Under the pieces are notes generated by a model. The model ran no database searches and had not been told where the DNA came from. It saw nothing but the letters and a program-made list of their open reading frames with translations. DNA of 45,819 nt from Candidatus Cloacimonadota bacterium (GTDB lineage Bacteria; Cloacimonadota; Cloacimonadia; Cloacimonadales; Cloacimonadaceae). The stretch covers positions 1 through 45,819 of the forward strand of contig JARRCD010000003.1 in NCBI GenBank assembly GCA_029982875.1. The letters run 5' to 3'. Position numbers and translations under genes: made by a program. Below are positions 17,635-26,211 of this stretch, in pieces (the stretch's first letter is position 1; the number at the start of each line of letters is the position of its first letter).

Positions 17635-17768
17635 TAATTAGTCTTCCTTAAATATGCTATTGTGGCAAAACAGTGGAGGTCTGCGCTACAGTATTTCGAG
17701 TCTCCAACAGCTGCTACAAATTCAATCATTTTGAACGGTGATAAAATGGCAAGTTTTTTTTGGGCAAA

Positions 17769-17798
17769 AAAAATGGGTAGCATTGGCCACCCATTTTT
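17769..17798 (-). terminator. Rho-independent terminator for the minus-strand lipoprotein gene
   Basis: On minus: AAAAATGGGT-ggccaatgct-ACCCATTTTTTTT. Confidence 0.8.
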
Positions 17799-17830
17799 AA
17801 GGACTGCATTGATGATATGAGTGAAATGGT

Positions 17831-18037
17831 TTACTCAGTAGCGGGAACGGCTTCCTCAGTCGCTTCATCAGCGGCTTCGGCACCTTCTTCGACGGCTCCC
17901 TGAGCCTCGTCCATGACTTCTTCTTCAGGCATAATTTCTTCAGTAGGTTGTTCCTCAGGTTTGGGTTTGCAAGCAGTAATGCTCAGCATACCGATCAACA
18001 TCATAGCGAGTAAGGCGATTAAAAGAACTTTTTTCAT
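17831..18037 (-). CDS. Small highly acidic lipoprotein
   Basis: MKKVLLIALLAMMLIGMLSITAC lipobox followed by Glu/Ala/Pro-rich tail; flanked by its own terminator. Confidence 0.75.
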   Translation of the reverse strand: MKKVLLIALLAMMLIGMLSITACKPKPEEQPTEEIMPEEEVMDEAQGAVEEGAEAADEATEEAVPATE

Positions 18038-18247
18038 GATTCCTCCATAAGTACTATTCCCATATTTTGGGGATACTCAGGTTTTTTTGTTATGTTTTGT
18101 TTCAGGCAATAAAAGATTGCCGCTTTGATTTGAGGTAAAAGAGTAGATAAATACTCTTGTACCTTCGTACAGTCCTCTTACACGACTATATACTTAATTT
18201 ATATGAGCGTCACAATATCGAGCTCGAATTTCTTGGCAAGCTTTTTT

Positions 18248-19900
18248 TTACAGAGCAATATCCAAGCCCAGGTGAATCATGCCTGAACCCAAGCTACCAA
18301 AGCTTTTATCCCGATATCCTAAACCATACTCTATGCTCAGGATTCCCAATCGCGTGCCCAGTTTGATGCCGCCACCAATTCCTATCAAGTCATACTTGGA
18401 ACTATTATCGGTTTGGGTGATGAAGCCCTGATCATAAAAGGCATAAAGCATCGTATTGGCTGCTATCATATAACGTAGCTCGGTATTAACCCAGCCCAAT
18501 TTACGGCTACGGAATTCGTCTTCCCGATATCCGCGCAGGCTTTGGAACCCGCCCATAGTGTATAGATCATACTCCGGTAGGTGTTTATTTTCTGAGCTCC
18601 GGTAAGCAGCAGCCAGATATGCGATAAACCTGCCTTTTAGGGGAAGATGTTGCCGGATAGAGAGCTCCAGGTTCCCATAATCAGCAGCTTTGGACAGCAC
18701 ATAGTCGTAAGCCGCGCGTAAGCCTGTTCCCGAGATTGGAATCAAGTCGCCCCGAGTATTATCGTAATTCCAAAAAGCACCAAGGCTGCGGGAGCTGCTT
18801 TTTTCAATGGTAGAAAAAGAGGTACCCGGCAGGATGCTTCGCGTGCTAAGACTCAGGCCAACTCTATGATACAGACTTTGATAATAGAGATCGCTTTCGA
18901 TACTGCTGCGAATCCAGACGCTATCTTGGGTAGTCCGGGCCAGCTTGAGGTCTGCGGCTACAGGAATCGATATCAATCCCGATTCGTGGTAAGAAAGCAT
19001 CAATTCGCTATATTCTGCCGGTGTATTGCGCCAGTAGAGGCTTATTCCTCTATCCGTACCCCACAGATTGAGGAATTCGATAAAGAGCATGCCGGAGAGT
19101 TCGCTCTTTCCTTCACGTTCGTTGAATCCTATAAGTCCTTCGAGAAAGGTCATGCGCCCTTCTTCAATCTCGATCAAAAGATTCTCTTCATCCAGAGGGA
19201 TGATCACACAATCCCGAATATAAGCTTTATTTTTAATGTTTTCGGCGGCCTGGGTGAGAATCTGAGGCGTGATCTGCTTTTGTCCCAACAAGCCGGAGTT
19301 TTTTAACAAGGAAGACTCACGGGAGATCTTATTGCCACGAAAGTGGAAGTTTTGAGCTTTGACGATCTCGCCTTCGTTGATATGCAGCCAAGCGGTGAGG
19401 TGTTGATCTATGACCAGAGAATCCAGCTTTATCTCAGCAAAGAGATATCCTCTTTGATGGTATACATGCAGGACTTTTTGCATGATTTCGGGGAGCTCGG
19501 AAAGCGGATAAGCAGTCTCCATGGAGCTATAAGTGAGCTTGTATAAGATCGATTCTGAAAAGTGTTTTAAGCCTGTGAAACGCACATATACCTGAGTGCT
19601 ATCTTCCAGCATCTGAAGGTTGAAGACGAGGCGCATCTCCTGATCTGAAAGGGGGATCAATTCGGGGAGGGGAATGCGGATATAGTATTGAGCCGCTTCA
19701 TAAAAGTAATCATACAGCCGCTGTATCGCGGCCGTGATTTTTTCTGGGGAATACTCTTCTGCCAAAGTGATTTGACATATTTCTGTCAAAGCATCCTTAT
19801 CAATCTCAAAATCCGCATTAAAATCAATCTCTGCAATCGCAATAGCATCCAAGCCCGGGCTTATCAAGATGATCAAGAGCACCAGAGGCAAAGCTTTCAT
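18248..19900 (-). CDS. Omp85/TamA-like outer membrane assembly protein (surface antigen D15 domain)
   Basis: Signal peptide, POTRA-like repeats, barrel with GGFQSLRGYREDEFRSRKLGW (LRGY variant of VRGF/Y). Confidence 0.85.
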   Translation of the reverse strand: MKALPLVLLIILISPGLDAIAIAEIDFNADFEIDKDALTEICQITLAEEYSPEKITAAIQRLYDYFYEAAQYYIRIPLPELIPLSDQEMRLVFNLQMLEDSTQVYVRFTGLKHFSESILYKLTYSSMETAYPLSELPEIMQKVLHVYHQRGYLFAEIKLDSLVIDQHLTAWLHINEGEIVKAQNFHFRGNKISRESSLLKNSGLLGQKQITPQILTQAAENIKNKAYIRDCVIIPLDEENLLIEIEEGRMTFLEGLIGFNEREGKSELSGMLFIEFLNLWGTDRGISLYWRNTPAEYSELMLSYHESGLISIPVAADLKLARTTQDSVWIRSSIESDLYYQSLYHRVGLSLSTRSILPGTSFSTIEKSSSRSLGAFWNYDNTRGDLIPISGTGLRAAYDYVLSKAADYGNLELSIRQHLPLKGRFIAYLAAAYRSSENKHLPEYDLYTMGGFQSLRGYREDEFRSRKLGWVNTELRYMIAANTMLYAFYDQGFITQTDNSSKYDLIGIGGGIKLGTRLGILSIEYGLGYRDKSFGSLGSGMIHLGLDIAL

Positions 19901-19904
19901 GACT

Positions 19905-21704
19905 TTATTCCCGATCTGCTTTCAAAACTGCGAGGAAGGCTTCCTGGGGAACGGTTACATTGCCGATTTCCTTCATTTTCTTTTTGCCTTCCTTCTGTTT
20001 TTCCAGAAGCTTACGCTTGCGGCTTACGTCACCACCATAGCACTTGGCCAAAACGTCTTTGCGCAAGGCATTGATCGTGCTGCGGGCGATGATTTTGGCT
20101 CCGATTGTAGCTTGCAAGGCGATCTTAAACATGTGTCTGGGGATCACGTCAGCTAAAGTGCTGGTGATGCTTTTTCCCCAATTATGCGCTTTATCCTCGT
20201 GGCAGATAAAGCTCATGGCATCCACCTTCTCGCCATTTATCAGGATGTCTACTTTCACCACCTGGGAGGGGCGAAATTCCTTGAAACTGTAATCCAAAGA
20301 AGCATAACCTCGGCTCACTGTCTTGAGTTTATCATAAAAATCGAAGATGATCTCGATCAAGGGTAATTCATAATGCAGAGTCACCCGCTTTTCATCAATG
20401 TATTCGATATTCTTTTGGATGCCGCGGCGTTCTTGCGCCAACTTCATGATATTGCCGATGTAATCTGTGGGAACGATGATTTCAGCATCCACAAATGGTT
20501 CCTGAATGTACTCGATATTCGAGGGGTCGGGGAAGTCGATGGGATTGTGGACTTCGAGCTCAGATCCGTTTTTGAGTCCGATTTTGAAGCGTACACTGGG
20601 GGTAGTGGCAATAATTGGGATATTATATTCCCGCAGGAGACGCTCTTTAACGATCTCCAGGTGCAGCATTCCTAAGAAACCGCAACGAAAGCCATAACCC
20701 AAAGCAGCGGAACTTTCTTTTTCATAGATCAAAGAAGCGTCGTTTAATTTCAGTTTGGCGATAGCTTCCACCAGGTTGGCGTAATCTTCACCGTTGATAG
20801 GAAAGATGCCGCTATAGACCATGGGTTTGGGTTCCAAAAAACCGGGCAAGGGCTCCGGACAGCTATTTTTGGCCGTGGTGATAGTATCGCCGACTCGGGC
20901 ATCAGCAACTTCTTTAATATTGGCGATGATGTAGCCGGCTTCACCGGTTAAAAGCTCTGTCTGAGCCTGGAACTTTAAGCCCAGATATCCTATTTCTTCA
21001 ATCTCGTATTCGTGGTTTGTGCTAAAGAGCTTGATTTTGTCTCCTTTCTTCAGACTGCCATGAAATACCCTTACCAGTACTACCACGCCGCGATACATAT
21101 CAAAATAGGAATCGAAAATTAAAGCCTGAGCAGGCGCATCTTCTTTACCCCGGGGAGGTGGAAGCTGTTCAATCACGGCATCCAGCAATCTTTCCACTCC
21201 TTCTCCAGTCTTGGCACTTACCTTCATGATTTCTTCTTCGGTGCAGCCCAAGATATCTATCAAATCTTGCTGAGTGCCCTCTACATCAGCCTTGGGCAGG
21301 TCTATTTTGTTTAGGGCCGGCAAGATCTCCAGATCGTTATCCAAAGCCAGATAGAGATTACTCATAGTCTGAGCTTCAATACCTTGAGAGGAATCCACCA
21401 ATAAGATCGCTCCTTCACACGAAGCTAAAGCACGCGATACCTCGTAGGAAAAATCCACGTGTCCAGGAGTGTCGATCAGATTCAGGATATACTCGTGATC
21501 CTTGTACTTGTACAGCATGCGAATGGCATGGGATTTGATGGTAATGCCCTTTTCCCGTTCCAAATCCATGCTGTCCAGAAGCTGGGCTACCTCTTGGCCT
21601 TTGCCGATTACATGGGTCGCTTCCAAAAAACGATCCGCCAAAGTGGATTTCCCATGATCGATATGGGCAATGATGCAGAAATTGCGTATATATTTTTGCT
21701 CCAT
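19905..21704 (-). CDS. lepA: Elongation factor 4
   Basis: MEQKYIRNFCIIAHIDHGKSTLADR, DTPGHVDFSYEVSR, C-terminal LepA domain AKCYGGDVSRKRKLLEKQKEGKKKMK. Confidence 0.98.
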   Translation of the reverse strand: MEQKYIRNFCIIAHIDHGKSTLADRFLEATHVIGKGQEVAQLLDSMDLEREKGITIKSHAIRMLYKYKDHEYILNLIDTPGHVDFSYEVSRALASCEGAILLVDSSQGIEAQTMSNLYLALDNDLEILPALNKIDLPKADVEGTQQDLIDILGCTEEEIMKVSAKTGEGVERLLDAVIEQLPPPRGKEDAPAQALIFDSYFDMYRGVVVLVRVFHGSLKKGDKIKLFSTNHEYEIEEIGYLGLKFQAQTELLTGEAGYIIANIKEVADARVGDTITTAKNSCPEPLPGFLEPKPMVYSGIFPINGEDYANLVEAIAKLKLNDASLIYEKESSAALGYGFRCGFLGMLHLEIVKERLLREYNIPIIATTPSVRFKIGLKNGSELEVHNPIDFPDPSNIEYIQEPFVDAEIIVPTDYIGNIMKLAQERRGIQKNIEYIDEKRVTLHYELPLIEIIFDFYDKLKTVSRGYASLDYSFKEFRPSQVVKVDILINGEKVDAMSFICHEDKAHNWGKSITSTLADVIPRHMFKIALQATIGAKIIARSTINALRKDVLAKCYGGDVSRKRKLLEKQKEGKKKMKEIGNVTVPQEAFLAVLKADRE

Positions 21705-21922
21705 GCTATGTCCTTTCCTTTTAAGACCTTGTTTATAAATTAGATAAGGTCAATTGACAGCTTCTGAAATAGGGTTGATTTGTCAAGCAAAGGATGCTCA
21801 GGTATTCCCCCCCAAAATCGGAAGTTGCCACTGAAATAAGATCAGAAAGATCATTGCCCCTGCAACCAATCGCGGGAAAGCCTGGCCAAAGGACCAATGG
21901 TGATAATGGGATCCTACACACC

Positions 21923-21986
21923 ACCTTGCCATCTCGGCACCTCGGTATCTCGCCATCTCGCTACCTTGCTACCTTGCTACCTCGCC
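21923..21986. repeat. Eight tandem octamers, consensus A(C/T)CT(C/T)G(C/G)(C/T)
   Basis: accttgcc atctcggc acctcggt atctcgcc atctcgct accttgct accttgct acctcgcc. Confidence 0.88.
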
Positions 21987-22010
21987 AACCATGATAGTGA
22001 GCGCCGCTAC

Positions 22011-22040
22011 TGTACAGGCGGTCGCTGTCCCGCCTACTCA
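22011..22040. repeat. Dispersed palindromic repeat, copy 2
   Basis: tgtacaggcggtcgctgtcccgcctactca; 28/30 identical to 12751-12780. Confidence 0.8.
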
Positions 22041-22096
22041 ATAATAGGCCTAAGGTTTTGATTCTTATTAGTATAGCTCGAGCATTGCGCCTGTGA

Positions 22097-22118
22097 GGCG
22101 TAATGGTGGCGTAATGGT
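22097..22118. repeat. 11-bp tandem duplication GGCGTAATGGT x2
   Basis: ggcgtaatggt ggcgtaatggt, followed by gg. Confidence 0.8.
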
Positions 22119-22190
22119 GGAGCAGTGCCAAGCAGGTAGCTGTGCCGTCCTAAATAAGTTAACATCTAATTCGAGAAAAAGGAAGATGAA

Positions 22191-22346
22191 ATGAGACAAC
22201 AAAGAACAGGTTCAACCTACCGAAATCGTTATAGTGTATCGGATAAGATTCCGATCCTGAGACTCAGAGAAGCAGCATCGCGATGCTACAAAAAGCATCT
22301 TACCGTTTGCTTGAACAAGTACTATGCCGAAAAACTTGCAATTTAA
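22191..22346 (+). CDS. 51-aa basic small ORF (not in the supplied ORF track)
   Basis: ATG-initiated MRQQRTGSTYRNRYSVSDKIPILRLREAASRCYKKHLTVCLNKYYAEKLAI*; AAGGAAG 7 nt upstream. Confidence 0.4.
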   Translation: MRQQRTGSTYRNRYSVSDKIPILRLREAASRCYKKHLTVCLNKYYAEKLAI

Positions 22347-22433
22347 CCACAATATCTTACCTTGGGAAAAAAAGTAGCAAAGCGACGTATCTTGAATAGA
22401 TTATCATTAGTAAATCTGATGAAAGGTATCAAA

Positions 22434-22787
22434 ATGCAGATAGATATAAGCGCTAAAGCAAGGGTATATTTGGCCAGGAAAGCCAAGTTTTTTCTTGCTA
22501 AAAAACGTGTTCCCAGAATCGTGGTTGCAGAACGCAGCTGTCGCGGAGCCTTGTTTCGCATCTTCTTTGAACCGGCTCAAAAAGATGATCTTGCCGTGGA
22601 TTTTGGTGAGTTCAAGCTATATGCAGCCAGCGATATGATAGCGGAATTTGGTGGGTTCAATCTGGAGCTGGAGCAGTTTTTCTTTAATAAACGCCTGCGG
22701 ATTGAACCCCTTAAGCAGAGTTATGCCTGTAATTGCTCGATAAAATGTGGGCATAACGGCTTAAATCAGAACAAAGCAGAGGTATAA
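22434..22787 (+). CDS. HesB/IscA-like protein with C-terminal Cys cluster
   Basis: MQIDISAKARVYLARKAKFFLAKKRVPRIVVAERSCRGALFRIFFEPAQKDDLAVDFGEFKLYAASDMIAEFGGFNLELE... CNCSIKCG; internal ATG 22434 fits the family start. Confidence 0.55.
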   Translation: MQIDISAKARVYLARKAKFFLAKKRVPRIVVAERSCRGALFRIFFEPAQKDDLAVDFGEFKLYAASDMIAEFGGFNLELEQFFFNKRLRIEPLKQSYACNCSIKCGHNGLNQNKAEV

Positions 22788-22791
22788 AAAT

Positions 22792-25485
22792 ATGAAAAAG
22801 ACGATCTATGTACTCATTATAGGCATGCTGGGCTCCTTGCTATTTGCCGCCCCGCAAAGTTTTTTGCCTGTTACTCTGAGCCAGCCTGATGGCTCGCAAA
22901 TAGATATTTTCGCCAGCGGTGATGAATTTCACAATTGGCTGCATGATAAGGATAATTATACTATTGTGCAAGATGATCAAGGCTGGTATGTATATGCTGC
23001 TCAGGATAATGAGAACGTTGTCCCCACAGGTCTGATCGTGGGCAAAGATCATCCCTCGCAACGATCGCTCTGGCCCGGTATCAATCTTTCAGACAGACTG
23101 ATTGCAGAGCGCTATGAACGCATGGCCTCCATGCGAGATTATAGTAATGGGCGTTCCCCGCATCTGGGGCAATTCAACAATCTTGTAGTCTTTATCCGCT
23201 TTGCCGATGATCCTGATTTTTCCCATCCTATCGAAGTATATGATGATATGTTCAATGATTCTACAGCCAATGCCAATTCTATGAAAAACTATTTTTGGGC
23301 GGCTTCATATGCCCAGCTGACGGTAGATTCTTTCTTCTTTCCCAGCCCGAATGAGAGTCAAATCCTGAGCTATATCGATAGTCATCCGCGCAATTATTAT
23401 CGCAAGCAAAGCCCCAGTAATCCCATCGGATATAATGAAGATGACTATTGGGACCGCACCGAGAGAGAACACACTCTTTTGGCCAATGCCATCGACTATG
23501 TGGAGGATGAAATACCCCCATCTTTGGATGTGGATGGTGATAATGACGGATATGTGGACAATGTCTGCTTCATCATTCAGGGGAGTACCGAAGGTTGGGC
23601 GGAGCTATTGTGGCCGCACCGCTGGGTGCTCTATGGTGCAGAAGCTTATGTTCATGGAGCTCAGGTCTGGGATTTCAATTTTCAATTGGAAAATTCTCTT
23701 TCCTCGAGCGCGGCCAGTGTCCTTTCTCATGAGATGTTCCATTCTTTAAGCGCACCTGACTTGTATCGCTATAATGATAACACTATCACCCCCATTGGGA
23801 TCTGGGACCTCATGGCCAACGGTACAAATCCTCCTCAACACATGAGTGCGTGGATGAAGTATCGCTACGGACAGTGGATCGATGAGGTGCCAGTTATTAC
23901 CGAATCCGGCACTTACACTCTGGAACCCGTAGCCAGTTCAGCCACTAATAATATCTATCGAATCCCTTCTTGGCAGCAGAATGAATCTTTTATCCTGGAA
24001 TACAGAAAAGCTCATGGATTGTATGATACTACCTTACCTGATGACGGATTGTTGGTTTATAGGTTGAATTCTCAAGTGGAAGGCAATGCCGATGGTCCTC
24101 CGGATGAACTGTATATTTATCGCCCCGGAGCAAATGATACTACAACCAATGGCATGCTCTCCCAAGCAGCCATGTCAATGCAAAACCTGCGCACCATGAT
24201 AACAGAATACACCATTCCCAGCGGCTTTTCCAGCCTCAATACCCCCGGTGGATTGTATCTTTATAATGTTGGTTTTGCCGGAGATACTATCAGTTTTGAT
24301 GTGCGGATCACGGATGTTCAGCTTACCACACCCAGCGGGGGTGAAGCTTGGTTTAGTGGTACAAATAAGCAGATTACCTGGATCAGTAAAACCAATCAGG
24401 GTACCGTGAAGCTTGAATATAGCGTAGATGGAGCTAACAGCTGGATTCTCATTGCCGATAATGTGCAAAATGACGGGGATTACAATTGGACCAATATTCC
24501 CACTCTGAATTCAAATCAGTGCTATGTGCGCATTACTCTGAATAGCAATGGAGATCTTGATACTTCTTTGACACCTTTCTCCATCATCAGCACGATCGAG
24601 AGTCCAGAAACCGTATATCCCCAGGATATGCAGACAGATATTCCTACCAATCCCCTCTGTACCTGGAATCCGGTATCAGGGGCAAGTACTTACTATTTTC
24701 AGCTCAGTAGCGATCCGGAATTTGAAGAGCTGCTGTATAATGTCTTGGATTATCCTCATCCCTATTATCAGGTGAGCCGGCTTGAACCTTATAGCACATA
24801 TTTTTGGAGGGTGGCAAGCATTTCGGAAATTGGCCCCAGCCTGTTTAGCGAAACTTGTCAATTTGAAACCGGTGCTCTCTCTGAAGCTCCCTCTATACCA
24901 AAGCTTATCAGCCCCCAAAATATGGCAACCAATCTCCCCCGCAATCCCGTTTTAGTCTGGCAAGAAAGCGAATTAGCTGAATTCTATTGGCTACAATTGG
25001 CCCGAGACCCCTATTTCAGCACCCTCATCATTGATGATGATCAGATCATGCAGACCCCTTTTGTGGCTCCGTTGCTTGAGGCAAATAGCAGTTACTACTG
25101 GCGGGTTGCGGCAATCAATAGCTTTAATAGCAGCTTCTTTAGCAACTCGCGGAGATTTAGCACAGGCAATCAGGTCGAAAACGAGGATGACCTGAGTCCG
25201 GGTGTAAAAACTGAGCTTGCCCAAAATTTTCCCAATCCCTTCAATCCCACTACCAGCATCAGCTTCAGTGTCAAAGATCCCAACCAACCTTGCTCCCTCT
25301 TTATCTATAATACCAAGGGGCAATTGGTGAAAAGACTCTTTGATGGTATTCCATTGCGCTCACCAGTGAAACTTACTTGGGATGCCAAAGATGAGAATGG
25401 TAATCCGGTTAGCAGCGGGATCTATCTCTATCGCCTGCGCAGTGGAGAAGAATCACAGCAGCGCAAGATGCTATTAAGCAAGTAA
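22792..25485 (+). CDS. Secreted M6-family metalloprotease with Ig/FnIII-like domains and C-terminal sorting domain
   Basis: Signal peptide; VLSHEMFHSLSAPDLYRY (HExxH); repeats with YYFQLSSDPEFEELLY / FYWLQLARDPYFSTLI; C-terminal LAQNFPNPFNPTTSISFSV...SSGIYLYRLRSGEESQQRKMLLSK. Confidence 0.93.
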   Translation: MKKTIYVLIIGMLGSLLFAAPQSFLPVTLSQPDGSQIDIFASGDEFHNWLHDKDNYTIVQDDQGWYVYAAQDNENVVPTGLIVGKDHPSQRSLWPGINLSDRLIAERYERMASMRDYSNGRSPHLGQFNNLVVFIRFADDPDFSHPIEVYDDMFNDSTANANSMKNYFWAASYAQLTVDSFFFPSPNESQILSYIDSHPRNYYRKQSPSNPIGYNEDDYWDRTEREHTLLANAIDYVEDEIPPSLDVDGDNDGYVDNVCFIIQGSTEGWAELLWPHRWVLYGAEAYVHGAQVWDFNFQLENSLSSSAASVLSHEMFHSLSAPDLYRYNDNTITPIGIWDLMANGTNPPQHMSAWMKYRYGQWIDEVPVITESGTYTLEPVASSATNNIYRIPSWQQNESFILEYRKAHGLYDTTLPDDGLLVYRLNSQVEGNADGPPDELYIYRPGANDTTTNGMLSQAAMSMQNLRTMITEYTIPSGFSSLNTPGGLYLYNVGFAGDTISFDVRITDVQLTTPSGGEAWFSGTNKQITWISKTNQGTVKLEYSVDGANSWILIADNVQNDGDYNWTNIPTLNSNQCYVRITLNSNGDLDTSLTPFSIISTIESPETVYPQDMQTDIPTNPLCTWNPVSGASTYYFQLSSDPEFEELLYNVLDYPHPYYQVSRLEPYSTYFWRVASISEIGPSLFSETCQFETGALSEAPSIPKLISPQNMATNLPRNPVLVWQESELAEFYWLQLARDPYFSTLIIDDDQIMQTPFVAPLLEANSSYYWRVAAINSFNSSFFSNSRRFSTGNQVENEDDLSPGVKTELAQNFPNPFNPTTSISFSVKDPNQPCSLFIYNTKGQLVKRLFDGIPLRSPVKLTWDAKDENGNPVSSGIYLYRLRSGEESQQRKMLLSK

Positions 25486-25508
25486 TAGCGGGATATCCGG
25501 CATTGTTT

Positions 25509-25540
25509 AGCAGTCTCATCTTGAGACTGCTAATTTTTTT
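25509..25540 (+). terminator. Rho-independent terminator after M6 protease
   Basis: AGCAGTCTCA-tct-TGAGACTGCT-aaTTTTTTT. Confidence 0.9.
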
Positions 25541-25541
25541 C

Positions 25542-25569
25542 TTGCCTCACGCACTGTTTCGATTATATT
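25542..25569 (+). promoter_or_regulatory. Possible sigma70-type promoter for hsp20
   Basis: TTGCCT-N16-TATATT upstream of the GGAGG/ATG 25602 start. Confidence 0.3.
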
Positions 25570-25601
25570 GGTTATAGACATAAAAAATGATGGAGGTTAC
25601 C

Positions 25602-26039
25602 ATGAAAATTACACCGTATCGCAAGAATAACGAAATCAGGCCCATGAGCAATATGCTCACTCTGTTTGACGACTTCTTCAACCATGTGTTTGAAGAGGAG
25701 TCTTCTGAAGATAACTTCCGGGCTATGGCTATGGATATTATCGAACATGATGATAACTTTCAGATAATGGCAAATCTGCCCGGATTTAAAAAAGATAACG
25801 TTAAAATCTCTGTGCATGACAATCAGCTGATGATAGAAGCTGTCTGCGATGAGAAGAAAGAAGAGCAAAAAGGAACGGTTTATCGTTGCGAGCGTTATAG
25901 CGGAAGCTACAGACGGAATCTGATGCTGCCCGAGAATGGGGATATCAACAAGATTTCGGCGAAGATGGAAGATGGGGTGTTGGAGCTTACCATACCTAAA
26001 AAGGAACCGCGACCGAAAAAAGAGATCGTTATCAAATGA
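25602..26039 (+). CDS. Hsp20/alpha-crystallin small heat-shock protein
   Basis: MANLPGFKKDNVKISVHDNQLMIEAV...YRCERYSGSYRRNLMLPENGDINKISAKMEDGVLELTIPK; GGAGG before ATG 25602. Confidence 0.95.
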   Translation: MKITPYRKNNEIRPMSNMLTLFDDFFNHVFEEESSEDNFRAMAMDIIEHDDNFQIMANLPGFKKDNVKISVHDNQLMIEAVCDEKKEEQKGTVYRCERYSGSYRRNLMLPENGDINKISAKMEDGVLELTIPKKEPRPKKEIVIK

Positions 26040-26058
26040 GCTTGAGCCCTTTGAAGAG

Positions 26059-26090
26059 CAAAGACCCGTGCCTGTCACGGGTCTTTGTTT
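26059..26090 (+). terminator. Rho-independent terminator after hsp20
   Basis: CAAAGACCCGTG-cctgt-CACGGGTCTTTG-TTT; perfect 12-bp stem. Confidence 0.88.
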
Positions 26091-26211
26091 GTAGTGTTGG
26101 ATTGCGTAGTTAAAGTGAAGTTCTGGTGCTTTTATTCCGGCTGGTGATGATAATCATTGACATATATGATTGATGTATATAATGGTAACAAACTATAATA
26201 AAGGAGTCCTC

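Noticed and set aside
22434-22787. Selenoprotein possibility for the HesB-like protein
   Set aside because: No in-frame TGA or SECIS-like hairpin was evident; Cys residues are encoded normally.
25541-25601. CIRCE/HrcA operator in front of hsp20
   Set aside because: No TTAGCACTC-N9-GAGTGCTAA-like inverted repeat present.
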